Part shown: one piece after another, positions 1 to 8,919 of the stretch
Numbering within the stretch: the first letter of the stretch is position 1
How the letters are laid out: each line of letters opens with the position of its first letter
Assembly: GCA_905235835.1 (NCBI GenBank)
Contig: CAJONQ010000007.1
Location: 1-39,213 of the forward strand
Direction of reading: 5' to 3'
Length of the DNA stretch: 39,213 nucleotides
From: an uncultured Prevotella sp.
GTDB taxonomy: Bacteria > Bacteroidota > Bacteroidia > Bacteroidales > Bacteroidaceae
The notes under the pieces: generated by a model
What the model was told of the DNA's origin: nothing
Databases searched by the model: none
What the model saw: the letters and a program-made list of their open reading frames with translations, nothing else
Position numbers and translations under genes: made by a program

Positions 1-1
1 C

Positions 2-1688
2 GACCTCGTCATTGGTCTGATAGGAAAGGACGTAGCCCCGACCGCCAAGAAGCTGTTTGCCAAGAACACTTACTACGCCGCTGACGAGAACTCAGGAGTC
101 ATCAAAGACCAGGCGGTACAGGAGAGTGTTGCCGATACGAGCAACGATATTCTAACCACCGATCCCACCTTTGCTGATATCACCAACGGTGACTTCCATC
201 TTCATGCGGGCTCGCTGCAGGCGAAATTCCAGACAGGTGATCCCCGTTGGGTTGTTGCCTATGATGCTACCCAAGCTCTTCCTGCTGATATCGTGCTGAA
301 CCTGAAGGTGGCAGATGATATCACTGACAGACTGGAGGCTGCTAAGAAGAGTTTCGACAAGGTGGGTGATATCACGATCCTCCTGGCGGAAGGCGCCAAG
401 TATATGATAACCCAGTCCATCAAGTCATCCGGCTCTGTCACCATTACCGGTTTGAACTCAATCATCAACTGCACACGACTGAACGGTCCGCTGATTGTCC
501 TGGAGGGTACGGAGAGACAAGCCTATAATATGACAGACAGGGACACGAAGGGTGAGCTGAACCCCAACTACAAGCATGTGGAGACTGTAAGCCTCACTGG
601 TATACAAACAACACTGAAGAAAAACGGTATTGTGATACAGGATAAGCAGAAGACCCTTGTGGAGAGTGTCATCATCGACGATTGCGTCTTTGAGATAGCC
701 GGTGCTAACAACCTGTTTGACTTCGATGGTTTCCCTCTTGCACTGGAGATAACGAATACCACCTTCTGGTCAGAGGCAGGACATACAGGACATATCTTAC
801 GTGCCGGAGGAAGAACGAGGGATCTGGATAAGTCACAGGCACAGAATGCACTTGTACAGGCAATCACTATTGACCACTGCACACTATATCAAATCTCTGT
901 AGGTGTCGGATTCAACGACCTGGCTGCCAAGGCAAGTCGCACACTGGAACTCACACTGACCAACTCCATCATCTACGACTGTACCGTGAATGGAGGAGAA
1001 GTGAAAGGATGGATGGGCGGTGCCGAGTCTGACGGTCCGACGATGCTCTATGACTATAACACATATTGGAACAACGGTGCCTTGCAGGCGGGCTGGATAG
1101 ATCCGGACGAGTCACTGGATGGTCGCGACCATTCCAATACGGTATTCACAGCTGATCCTGGTTTCGAAGATACGGAGTCCGGTAGTTTCAGTATTGCCAA
1201 CAAAGCCCCTCAGGCAACATTCCCGGAAGGTCAGACCCAGTATGGTGACCCCCGATGGTCTACATGGCCTGCAGGCAACAATTATGTCCTCAACCAGTTT
1301 TGTCGCCACTCACGGATCTGTCACGACCGACAAGGTCTATGCCAACGAGGGTAGTGTGGTGACAGCCACCGTCATCCCGGTGGAAGGCTATGTCTTGGAG
1401 ACCTTCACCGTTACAGATGCCAATGGTGCTGAGATACCTGTAACTGCTCCTGCCGCAGCAAGAGCTGCTGCCGAGGGGACTACAGCTGTCACACGTAGCT
1501 TTACGATGCCTGCTACTGATGTGACGATCACAGTGACATTCATCGAAGATACGACAGGCATCCAACAGGTGAAGACAGAAGGACTGCGTGAGGACGGCAA
1601 ATGGTACACGCTGAGTGGTACACCAGTCGAGAAGCCCACACAACGTGGTGTCTATATCCAGAATGGAAAGAAGATATTGATAAAATAA
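2..1688 (+). CDS. Secreted DUF4957/DUF5123-type surface protein, C-terminal part, frameshifted
   Basis: The frame is open from base 2, so the N-terminus lies outside the window. Reading in that frame gives the end of one repeat module (an NTYYAADENSG-like segment closing with GDPRWVV), then a full second module: a helical stretch (VADDITDRLEAAKK), beta-helix-like rungs, and again a closing GDPRW. This two-part layout fits DUF4957 followed by DUF5123, found in Bacteroidetes surface proteins often linked to polysaccharide use. The frame stops at 1354, but a second frame continues the protein from about 1302 to 1688 with a Big/InlB-like beta repeat (HGSVTTDKVY to FTMPATDVTITVTF) and a Prevotella-type tail ending GVYIQNGKKILIK, which resembles secretion/sorting C-termini. 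One extra T in the run at 1298-1301 explains the break. It is a pseudogene, a phase-variable gene or a sequencing error. The exact substrate is unknown. Confidence 0.72.
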
Positions 1689-1712
1689 GATGTCACTTAA
1701 CACATCCATTAA

Positions 1713-1739
1713 AGCCCTTAAACGACTCGTTTAAGGGCT
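1713..1739. terminator. Hairpin between convergent genes
   Basis: A perfect 13-bp inverted repeat (arms 1713-1725 and 1727-1739, AGCCCTTAAACGA) with only one base between the arms lies 25 bases after the surface-protein stop and 38 bases beyond the asnB stop on the other strand. In RNA, three or more bases would open to form the loop. Flanking T runs are short (three on either strand), so it could serve as a weak bidirectional terminator or as a 3'-end stabiliser. Confidence 0.6.
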
Positions 1740-1776
1740 GGCTTTAATCATAGTGAATAAAGGCTCTATTTACCCA

Positions 1777-3519
1777 TTAATAAGCCTGTTCGTGAACACC
1801 CTTCACGGCACGTCCACTGGGGTCGTTCATATTCTTGAAAGCCTCATCCCATTCCAAGGCTATCGCAGTGGAGCAGGCAACACTCGCCTCCGAGGGTACA
1901 CTACGTGCGGCACTGTCAGAGGGGAAATGCTCCGCAAAGATACTACGATAGTAATACTCCTCTTTATTCTTAGGTGGATTGATGGGGAAGCGCTCCGCAG
2001 CATGTGCCATCTGCTCGTCAGTGACAGCCTCCGCCGTGATCTGTTTGAGGGTGTCTATCCACGAATACCCTACCCCGTCACTGAACTGCTCTTTCTGTCT
2101 CCATACGATTTCCTCGGGTAACATATCAGCGAACGCCTCACGGACAATCTTCTTCTCCATCGTCTTACCTGGACACATCTTCGCCGTGGGGTTGGTACGC
2201 ATCGCCACATCCAAGAACTCCTTGTCGAGGAACGGCACTCGTCCCTCCACGCCCCATGCCGACAGACTCTTATTAGCACGCAGACAGTCATACAGATGGA
2301 GTTTGGAGAGTTTACGCACCGTCTCCTCATGGAAAGCCTTTGCGTCAGGAGCCTTATGGAAATAGAGGTAGCCCCCGAATATCTCGTCAGCACCCTCGCC
2401 AGAGAGTACCATCTTAATACCCATCGACTTGATGACACGTGCCAGAAGATACATCGGTGTAGAGGCACGTACCGTGGTGACATCATACGTCTCGATGAAA
2501 TAGATGACATCACGGATGGCATCCAGTCCCTCCTGAATGGTATAGTTGATCTCATGATGCACCGTACCGATATGGTCGGCTACTAACTTCGCCTTCGCAA
2601 GATCAGGTGCTCCTTTCAGTCCCACTGCGAAACTATGCAGACGGGGCCAGTAAGCCTTTGTCTGGGAGTTATCCTCAATACGCATCTCAGAGTATTTCTC
2701 CGCAACAGCGGAAATCACAGAGGAGTCAAGACCGCCACTGAGCAACACACCATAAGGAACATCCGACATCAGTTGGTGTTTGACGGCAGACCTCAATGCC
2801 TGACGGATATCCTCGGAACTCGCCCCATTATCCTTCACGGCATCATACGACATCCAGTCACGATGGTAATAGGGGGTTAGTGCATAGTTCTTAGTGGATA
2901 GTTCATAGTTTTTTCCCTCAGTTCCTTTATGCGCAGCCAACTGTGCACTATGAACTATGCACTGTGAACTACCATGGAGGTAGTGCCCTGGCAGGAAAGG
3001 CTCATAACGCTGGCACTGTCCCTCTAAAGCCTTCAGCTCCGAGGCGACATACACCTTCCCGTCATCATCATAACCAATATAGAGGGGGATGACCCCTATC
3101 GGGTCTCTTGCAATGAGGAACTCATCCCGTTCCTCGTCATAGAGCACAAAGGCAAAGATACCACTCAGCTCCTCCAGAAAGTCAATTCCCTTATCCTGAT
3201 ACAAGGCAAGGATGACCTCACAGTCTGAACCTGTCTGGAACTCATACTTCCCCTCATAACGCTTACGAATCTCCTGATGGTTGTATATCTCCCCATTGAC
3301 GGCAAGAACCTGTTTGCCGTCCGGCGAGAACAATGGTTGTCCTCCCGACTCTGGATCGACAATACTCAATCGCTCATGGGCAAGGATTGCCGACTTACCA
3401 CAATAGATACCACTCCAGTCAGGACCACGATGACGGATCTTATGACTCATGCTTAACGCTTTCTGACGCAGTTGCTGTGTCTGCTCCTTCACATTTAATA
3501 TCGCTACGATTCCACACAT
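1777..3519 (-). CDS. asnB: Asparagine synthetase B (glutamine-hydrolysing)
   Basis: Transfers the amide of glutamine to aspartate using ATP, giving asparagine and glutamate in the cytoplasm. The protein (580 aa) begins MCGIVAI, so Cys2 is the glutaminase nucleophile. The class II amidotransferase domain covers roughly residues 1-180. The synthetase domain carries the pyrophosphate loop LSGGLDSS and a later SGEGADE motif. The family is usually near 554 aa. The extra length here is mainly about 32 residues from Ser184, rich in S/Q/H/N/Y, in the linker between the two domains and encoded by a palindromic repeat (2876-2972). The catalytic motifs are intact. It is the last gene of the pyrG/purF-like/asnB set, starting 14 bases after the previous stop. 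A Shine-Dalgarno-like AAGGAG lies about 6 bases before the ATG, which is uncommon in this phylum. Confidence 0.95.
   Translation of the reverse strand: MCGIVAILNVKEQTQQLRQKALSMSHKIRHRGPDWSGIYCGKSAILAHERLSIVDPESGGQPLFSPDGKQVLAVNGEIYNHQEIRKRYEGKYEFQTGSDCEVILALYQDKGIDFLEELSGIFAFVLYDEERDEFLIARDPIGVIPLYIGYDDDGKVYVASELKALEGQCQRYEPFLPGHYLHGSSQCIVHSAQLAAHKGTEGKNYELSTKNYALTPYYHRDWMSYDAVKDNGASSEDIRQALRSAVKHQLMSDVPYGVLLSGGLDSSVISAVAEKYSEMRIEDNSQTKAYWPRLHSFAVGLKGAPDLAKAKLVADHIGTVHHEINYTIQEGLDAIRDVIYFIETYDVTTVRASTPMYLLARVIKSMGIKMVLSGEGADEIFGGYLYFHKAPDAKAFHEETVRKLSKLHLYDCLRANKSLSAWGVEGRVPFLDKEFLDVAMRTNPTAKMCPGKTMEKKIVREAFADMLPEEIVWRQKEQFSDGVGYSWIDTLKQITAEAVTDEQMAHAAERFPINPPKNKEEYYYRSIFAEHFPSDSAARSVPSEASVACSTAIALEWDEAFKNMNDPSGRAVKGVHEQAY
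2876..2972. repeat. Palindromic repeat inserted in frame within asnB
   Basis: Two arms of about 32 bases (2879-2910 and 2939-2970) are imperfect inverted repeats of each other: about 24 of 32 positions pair, with a loop of about 28 bases. Each arm is itself made of 10-11 base units such as AGTGCATAGTT and AGTTCATAGT. The element has no stop in the asnB frame and coincides with a linker segment absent from the usual AsnB length. Similar TTCATAGT-type units are, from memory, common between genes in Prevotella and Bacteroides. That recollection was not checked by search. Confidence 0.65.
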
Positions 3520-3533
3520 AACATACTCCTTTT

Positions 3534-5273
3534 TTATAGTTGTAACTTCAATACTTGCTCTACATAATTCACAAAGGCACGGTTGACCATCCGTACACCG
3601 CCTTTGGTGGGATAATGACCCGTGAAATACCAGTCACCAGGATGATGCGGACAGGCGTGATGCAGTCCCTCTATACTCTGATAAACCAAGACGACGGGTG
3701 TCTGCATCCCCTCCGGACGTAACATCTCCACCATCTTAGCATTGATATCTTCCGTAGTAAATGGCTCATAGATCTGTCGCACATGATTCTCCGACTCCGG
3801 GTCTTGCCTGCAGGAACGATAGGTATCCGCAATGAGTTGCTGCATGCCACGCTCTTGGATGAGGGCAATGGCGGCACGGAAGGCACAGAGCTCCTCCAAC
3901 CTCGACATGTCGATACCATAATAGTCCGGATAACGTATCTGGGGAGAGCTCGACACCATCACTATCTTTTTGGGATGCAGACGGTCGAGAATCTTGAAGA
4001 TACTCTCACGCAAGGTGGTACCTCGCACGATACTGTCATCGATGATCACCAGATAATCCTCGTAGGGTGTCAGACTGCCATAAGTAATATCATAGACATG
4101 GGCGGCAAGGTCGTTACGCTCAGCACCCTCGGTAATAAAGGTCCGCAACTTGATATCCTTCCATACCACCTTCTCGATACGTACCTCATGATCCAAGCGA
4201 CGGAAGCCGTCCGTCATACCATAGAAAGCAACCTCTGCCGTATTGGGAATATAGGAAAAGACGGAATGTGACACATCTCCGTTGATTGCCTGCATGATTG
4301 GTTGCATCAACTGCTCACCCAAGCGTTTACGCTCCTGATAGATATCACGGTCGGAGCCACGGCTGAAATAGATACGCTCGAAAGAGCAGGCACTATACTG
4401 TTGGGCTGGCAGTATCTGTTCCAGACACTGCTCTCCACTCTTACGGATCAGCAGCGACTGTCCTGGTTGTAACTCATGGATGTCCTCTGCGGTCAGGTCG
4501 AAGACGGTCTGTATCACAGGACGCTCACTGGCAATCACCACCACCTCGTCGTCCTGATAATAGAAGGCAGGACGGATGCCCCACGGGTCTCGCATGGCAA
4601 ACATCTCGCCACTGCCAGTCATACCGCACATCACATAGCCACCATCGAAATGTTTCAATGTCTTTTGAAGAACATTCTCCATCCGTATATGGTCTTCAAT
4701 ATACTGGGTGACAGCGGTACCCTCTAACTGTCTCTCCTTAGCTTCCGCATAGAGCCGTTCCGCCTCTCGGTCAAGACGGTGTCCCATCAGTTCCAGCATG
4801 ATATAGGAGTCACCATAGATACGAGGTGACTGTCCCTGACTGGTCAGAAACTGAAAGACCTCGTCGATATTCGTCATATTGAAGTTACCACACAGGCAGA
4901 GGTTCTTGGCACGCCAGTTATTGCGACGTAAGAAAGGATGCACAAATGTCAACCCGCTCTTTCCTGTCGTGGAATATCGCAGATGTCCCATATATAACTG
5001 TCCTGCGAAAGAGTCGTCCGTCCGTTTGAATATCTCCGTGATAGCCTCCTTCCCCTCGGCACGCTCACGAAACATATACTCCTCGCCTGCAGGAGCATTC
5101 AGGTTGACGCAAGCGATTCCCGCACCCTCCTGTCCACGGTTATGCTGTTTCTCCATCAACAGATAGAGTTTGTTCAGTCCATACCGCCACGTACCGTATT
5201 TCCGTTGGTAGTAGTCTAATGGTTTCAACAGGCGAATCATCGCCACCCCACACTCATGCTTCAACTGTTCCAT
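3534..5273 (-). CDS. purF: PurF-family amidophosphoribosyltransferase-like protein
   Basis: Class II glutamine amidotransferase fused to a phosphoribosyltransferase domain, the architecture of PurF, which makes 5-phosphoribosylamine from PRPP and glutamine in purine synthesis. The start MEQLKHE leaves Cys8 (CGVAM) as the nucleophile exposed after propeptide removal. RGQEGAG and a conserved GHLRYSTTG segment follow. The PRPP loop IIDDSIVRGTT lies near residues 408-418, so both active sites look intact. At 579 aa it is longer than classical PurF (about 470-510 aa) and ends with an unusual His/Cys-rich tail (HACPHHPGDWYF). An upstream GTG (5279) would add two residues; the ATG at 5273 is preferred. 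The start overlaps the end of pyrG by 20 bases, indicating translational coupling. The genome could carry a second, shorter purF, so the exact role is less certain than the family. Confidence 0.82.
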   Translation of the reverse strand: MEQLKHECGVAMIRLLKPLDYYQRKYGTWRYGLNKLYLLMEKQHNRGQEGAGIACVNLNAPAGEEYMFRERAEGKEAITEIFKRTDDSFAGQLYMGHLRYSTTGKSGLTFVHPFLRRNNWRAKNLCLCGNFNMTNIDEVFQFLTSQGQSPRIYGDSYIMLELMGHRLDREAERLYAEAKERQLEGTAVTQYIEDHIRMENVLQKTLKHFDGGYVMCGMTGSGEMFAMRDPWGIRPAFYYQDDEVVVIASERPVIQTVFDLTAEDIHELQPGQSLLIRKSGEQCLEQILPAQQYSACSFERIYFSRGSDRDIYQERKRLGEQLMQPIMQAINGDVSHSVFSYIPNTAEVAFYGMTDGFRRLDHEVRIEKVVWKDIKLRTFITEGAERNDLAAHVYDITYGSLTPYEDYLVIIDDSIVRGTTLRESIFKILDRLHPKKIVMVSSSPQIRYPDYYGIDMSRLEELCAFRAAIALIQERGMQQLIADTYRSCRQDPESENHVRQIYEPFTTEDINAKMVEMLRPEGMQTPVVLVYQSIEGLHHACPHHPGDWYFTGHYPTKGGVRMVNRAFVNYVEQVLKLQL

Positions 5274-6864
5274 CACCACAAGCTTTTACAAATGACATAA
5301 ACAACGGATGTGGGTGAAGCACGGTAGAGGAATACTCTGGATGAAACTGGGTACCGATATACCAGCGTAACGCAGGAATCTCAACAATCTCCACCAGATG
5401 GGCAGTAGGATTGACACCCACCAGTCTCATACCGTTCTGCTCATATTCTTCCGTATAGTGGTTGTTAAATTCATAGCGATGACGATGACGCTCCCTGATG
5501 AGTGTCTTCTGCCCGTATGCCTCAGCCACCTTACTACCTGCCACCAGTTCACAGTCATAGGCACCCAGTCGCATCGTTCCTCCCATCTGGGTGATGGTCT
5601 TCTGCTCCTCCATTAAGTCGATCACTGGATGTGTGGTTTGCGCATCCATCTCACAACTGTTGGCATCCGTATAGCCCAGTACATTCCTGGCAAACTCGAT
5701 CACCATCATCTGCATACCGAGACAGATGCCGAAGGTAGGAATGTCGTGTGTCCGGGTATACTGTGCCGCAATGAGTTTACCCTCAATGCCCCGTTGTCCG
5801 AATCCCGGACAGATGATGACACCCGCCATACCATTCAGTTTCTCTTCGACATTCTCATTCGTGATATGCTCACTATTGATGAAATGGAGTCTCACCTTCA
5901 CATCGTTATAGATGCCTGCGAGATTCAGACTCTCCCGAATACTCTTATACGCATCCTGCAAATCATATTTGCCAACCAGTCCGACATGCACCTCACGGGT
6001 GGCGGAACGCTGTTTCCGTATGAAGTCGTGCCACGACTTCATAGCAGGCATCTCGCCAACGGGTATTCCAATTTTCCGCATGATGGCAGCATCAAGTCCT
6101 TGGCGCTGCATACTAACTGGTACTTCGTAGATGCTGGGCATATCCTCGCTCTGTACCACACACTCCAAATCGACATTACAGAAAGAGGCGACCTTCATGC
6201 GGAGGGCATCATCCAGATGACGCTCGGTACGTAATACAAGGATATCTGGCTGTATACCCATTCCCTGCAACTCCTTGACAGAATGCTGGGTGGGTTTTGT
6301 TTTTAACTCCTCTGCGGCTTTCAGATAGGGCACGTAAGTGAGATGCACACAGACCGCATTACGTCCCAGTTGCCAACGCAACTGTCGGATAGCCTCCATG
6401 AAAGGGGCACTCTCGATGTCACCAATGGTACCCCCCACCTCAGTAATGACGAAATCCAGTCCTTCGTTTAGTTCTTCCCGTAACATCCGACGCTTGATCT
6501 CATCGGTGATATGAGGCACTACCTGAATCGTCTTACCCAGATAGTCACCATGCCGCTCACGATCAATCACCGTCTTGTAGATACGTCCTGTGGTGATGGA
6601 GTTGTCACGGGTAGTCTCTATACCCGTAAACCGCTCATAATGTCCCAAGTCCAAATCGGTCTCCATCCCATCCACAGTGACATAGCATTCACCATGCTCA
6701 TAGGGATTCAGTGTCCCCGGGTCGATGTTGATGTAGGGATCAAACTTCTGAATCGTGACCTTATAGCCACGATCCTGGAGTAGTTTGCCGATACTGGCGG
6801 AGATGATTCCCTTGCCTAATGACGAAACAACACCGCCTGTTACGAAGATATACTTTGTTTCCAT
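5254..6864 (-). CDS. pyrG: CTP synthase
   Basis: Converts UTP to CTP with ATP and glutamine-derived ammonia, the last step of pyrimidine nucleotide synthesis. The 536-aa protein begins with the synthetase signature (TKYIFVTGGVVSSLGKG) and the adjoining DPYINIDPGT and GECYVT motifs. The C-terminal class I glutaminase domain has the nucleophile elbow GICLGMQ (Cys near residue 379) and a late histidine in the GTQFHPEYSS motif. Length and motif order are standard. It lies 45 bases after the outer-membrane barrel gene, but a terminator-like hairpin overlaps that gene's end, so expression may depend on read-through or on a promoter not recognised here. The coding sequence overlaps the next gene, PurF-like, by 20 bases. 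Confidence 0.97.
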   Translation of the reverse strand: METKYIFVTGGVVSSLGKGIISASIGKLLQDRGYKVTIQKFDPYINIDPGTLNPYEHGECYVTVDGMETDLDLGHYERFTGIETTRDNSITTGRIYKTVIDRERHGDYLGKTIQVVPHITDEIKRRMLREELNEGLDFVITEVGGTIGDIESAPFMEAIRQLRWQLGRNAVCVHLTYVPYLKAAEELKTKPTQHSVKELQGMGIQPDILVLRTERHLDDALRMKVASFCNVDLECVVQSEDMPSIYEVPVSMQRQGLDAAIMRKIGIPVGEMPAMKSWHDFIRKQRSATREVHVGLVGKYDLQDAYKSIRESLNLAGIYNDVKVRLHFINSEHITNENVEEKLNGMAGVIICPGFGQRGIEGKLIAAQYTRTHDIPTFGICLGMQMMVIEFARNVLGYTDANSCEMDAQTTHPVIDLMEEQKTITQMGGTMRLGAYDCELVAGSKVAEAYGQKTLIRERHRHRYEFNNHYTEEYEQNGMRLVGVNPTAHLVEIVEIPALRWYIGTQFHPEYSSTVLHPHPLFMSFVKACGDGTVEA

Positions 6865-6890
6865 ATTTTGATTGTTTTGAAGTTTTGCGT

Positions 6891-6936
6891 AAAAAAGGAG
6901 TCTTTGGACTCACGGCCGAAGCGTGAATCCAAAGAC
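6891..6936 (-). terminator. Rho-independent terminator or attenuator overlapping the barrel gene's stop codon
   Basis: Read on the minus strand, arm one is 6936-6922 (GTCTTTGGATTCACG) and arm two 6914-6900. They give 15 consecutive pairs with a single G-U wobble. The loop contains C-TTCG-G, a stable tetraloop sequence. TCC and six T residues (6896-6891) follow directly. The first arm encodes the last residues of the outer-membrane protein, and its TGA stop (6912-6910) lies in the second arm. This is a textbook intrinsic terminator placed between glnK-amtB-barrel and pyrG-purF-asnB. Confidence 0.85.
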
Positions 6937-7602
6937 GAAATAGGCTTTCTGTGAACAGGGGTTGGCAATCACCTGTGCGAATATCGGGACGGAGAAGGAG
7001 TCCGTGATCTTGATATCCTTCGACGCCTTCAAGGCGACTTTCGTCACGGCGAAGCCTGAAGTGTCATAATAGGTGGTTGCATAAGGTACCACACCCAGTG
7101 TCCCTTCCCATTCACAGGTAGCGAGTTTGAAAGGAGCATTCACCTCGAAATAGGAGGAATAAGCTCGTTTACCATTTTTGTTTTGTCCATCATTCCCTGC
7201 GAAGTTGGTATACCATGCAGCAGAGAGCAGTCCGAAGTCATAGGTAGCAAATGCCTCAAAGACATGGCTGGTACTGTGTGCGTTATAATAGAAATAACGC
7301 TTTTCCGGGGTATCAAACCAATAGTCAATCACTCCGATGGTCAGTCCACCAGTGGTATAGGAGGCTGTGAGGTCTATCTCCTTGGCGTCTTCCGATTTAA
7401 AGCCCACGTTACCCCATGCCGACAGACTCCATCCTTTGTACCCTATTCCTAACGTCGGCTGGATACTGATGTCACCACAATCCAGTCCACGCCAGATATA
7501 CTTGCTGACGAAATCAGCTTCAATTGTCGCCTCAATCTTATCCTGCGCAAGGGCGGTGGCACTTGCCACCAGTCCCATTGCGAATAACACAATCTTTTTC
7601 AT
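6910..7602 (-). CDS. Outer-membrane beta-barrel protein linked to amtB (TorF/Gcw_chp-like)
   Basis: The chosen start gives a clear signal peptide (MKKIVLFAMGLVASATALA, then QDKIEAT) and a 230-aa precursor; an ATG five codons earlier (7617) is also possible. The mature part alternates polar and hydrophobic residues with many aromatic residues, as in outer-membrane barrels. The early segment FVSKYIWRGLDCGDISIQPTL resembles the 'YxWRG' start of the TorF/Gcw_chp putative porin family. No enzyme motif is visible. It follows amtB by 28 bases and shares the glnK-amtB transcript, so a role in letting ammonium or another small nitrogen compound cross the outer membrane is a reasonable inference, not shown. 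The 3' end doubles as a terminator arm. Confidence 0.8.
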   Translation of the reverse strand: MKKIVLFAMGLVASATALAQDKIEATIEADFVSKYIWRGLDCGDISIQPTLGIGYKGWSLSAWGNVGFKSEDAKEIDLTASYTTGGLTIGVIDYWFDTPEKRYFYYNAHSTSHVFEAFATYDFGLLSAAWYTNFAGNDGQNKNGKRAYSSYFEVNAPFKLATCEWEGTLGVVPYATTYYDTSGFAVTKVALKASKDIKITDSFSVPIFAQVIANPCSQKAYFVFGFTLRP

Positions 7603-7630
7603 ATTAATACCATTCATATTTCTATCTTTA

Positions 7631-8887
7631 TTAGTTATAACAACTCTCTCCATGCTCATAAACATCCAGTCCTTCTTCCTCTACACGTGCCTCCACACGA
7701 AGACCATGCAGTTTCTTGATACCATAGAACAATATGAAACCACAGGCGGCAGTCCAAAGGTCAATCATCAGAATACCGAAGCACTCTGCACCGAAGAAGC
7801 CCCAGCCATGTCCATAGAACGCACCATTACTCGTAGAAAGCAAACCTGTCATCAGTGTTCCTAAGATACCACATACACCGTGAACGCTGGAAGCACCGAC
7901 AGGGTCATCAATATGTAACTTGTGATCGATAAACTCAATCGCAAAGACAAGCACCAGTCCACAGAGAAATCCTATGACAACAGCACCAATAGGAGACACG
8001 AGGTCACAACCAGCCGTGATACCTACCAGTCCTGCAAGCACACCATTCAGTGTCAGTGACAAAGAGGGTTTCCCATATTTCCACCATGTCAGGAACATCG
8101 TTGCCGTTCCACCTGCCACTGCTGCAAGGTTGGTCGTCAGGAACACATGTGAGATCGCTATGCGGTTGACCTCCCCACTGGCTGCAAGTTGTGAACCGGG
8201 GTTGAATCCAAACCATCCCAACCAAAGGATGAAGACACCTAACGAAGCCATAGTAAGATTATGTCCAGGAATAGCATGACTCTTTCCCTCTGTGTCATAT
8301 TTTCCAATACGAGGTCCTAATGCTATGGCACCTACCAAGGCGAGCACACCACCTACACTATGCACAATCGCTGAACCAGCGAAGTCGTGGAACACATCGC
8401 CAAAGGTTGTCATCATAAAACTATCAGCTGCATCATTGCAAAGCCAGCCTCCACCCCAGGTCCAGTGTCCTTCCACCGGATAGATCAGCAGTGAGATGAC
8501 GGCACTGTAAATCAGATACATCGAGAACTTAGTACGTTCTGCCATGGCACCACTGACTATCGTTGCAGAGGTAGCACAGAATACAGTCTCAAATATCAGG
8601 AAACCTTCCACAGGTAAGTCACCTTTATAAAAAGAGAGATCGCCCCAGTTAGGTGCTCCGACAAATCCAGCACCCTCGGAACCAAACATTAAACCAAAAC
8701 CTATGAAGAAGAACAAAAGGGAGCCGAACATAAAGTCGACAAAGTTCTTCATCAATATATTCGCCGTGTTCTTGCTACGTGTAAAACCTGCCTCACACAA
8801 GGCAAAACCCGGCTGCATCCAAAATACCAACATGGCGGCTAATAGCATCCAAACGGTATCAAGTGATAATCCAATCTCATTCATCAT
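7631..8887 (-). CDS. amtB: Ammonium transporter (Amt family)
   Basis: Inner-membrane channel for ammonium uptake, 418 aa with about 11 hydrophobic segments. The family signature DFAGSAIVH is present and the twin pore histidines appear as His176 (AIVHSVGG) and His336 (SSVHGVCG). No cleavable signal peptide is evident; the protein starts MMNEIGLSLD and goes straight into the first membrane segment. It lies 32 bases downstream of glnK in the classical glnK-amtB pairing, so P-II binding at the cytoplasmic face is expected to gate it. The C-terminus (LRVEARVEEEGLDVYEHGES) matches the region that contacts GlnK in this family. Either of the first two ATG codons could be used. Confidence 0.96.
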   Translation of the reverse strand: MMNEIGLSLDTVWMLLAAMLVFWMQPGFALCEAGFTRSKNTANILMKNFVDFMFGSLLFFFIGFGLMFGSEGAGFVGAPNWGDLSFYKGDLPVEGFLIFETVFCATSATIVSGAMAERTKFSMYLIYSAVISLLIYPVEGHWTWGGGWLCNDAADSFMMTTFGDVFHDFAGSAIVHSVGGVLALVGAIALGPRIGKYDTEGKSHAIPGHNLTMASLGVFILWLGWFGFNPGSQLAASGEVNRIAISHVFLTTNLAAVAGGTATMFLTWWKYGKPSLSLTLNGVLAGLVGITAGCDLVSPIGAVVIGFLCGLVLVFAIEFIDHKLHIDDPVGASSVHGVCGILGTLMTGLLSTSNGAFYGHGWGFFGAECFGILMIDLWTAACGFILFYGIKKLHGLRVEARVEEEGLDVYEHGESCYN

Positions 8888-8919
8888 CGTTGTGTTTAAA
8901 TTGTGTTTGTGTTGTTATC

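Noticed and set aside
5274..5279. GTG start two codons earlier for the PurF-like protein
   Set aside because: The internal ATG gives a typical short propeptide; the extra residues add nothing recognisable.
7603..7665. A longer N-terminus for the outer-membrane barrel protein
   Set aside because: It would overlap the amtB end and place 21 mixed residues before an otherwise perfect signal peptide. The ATG at 7602 is preferred; 7617 stays possible.
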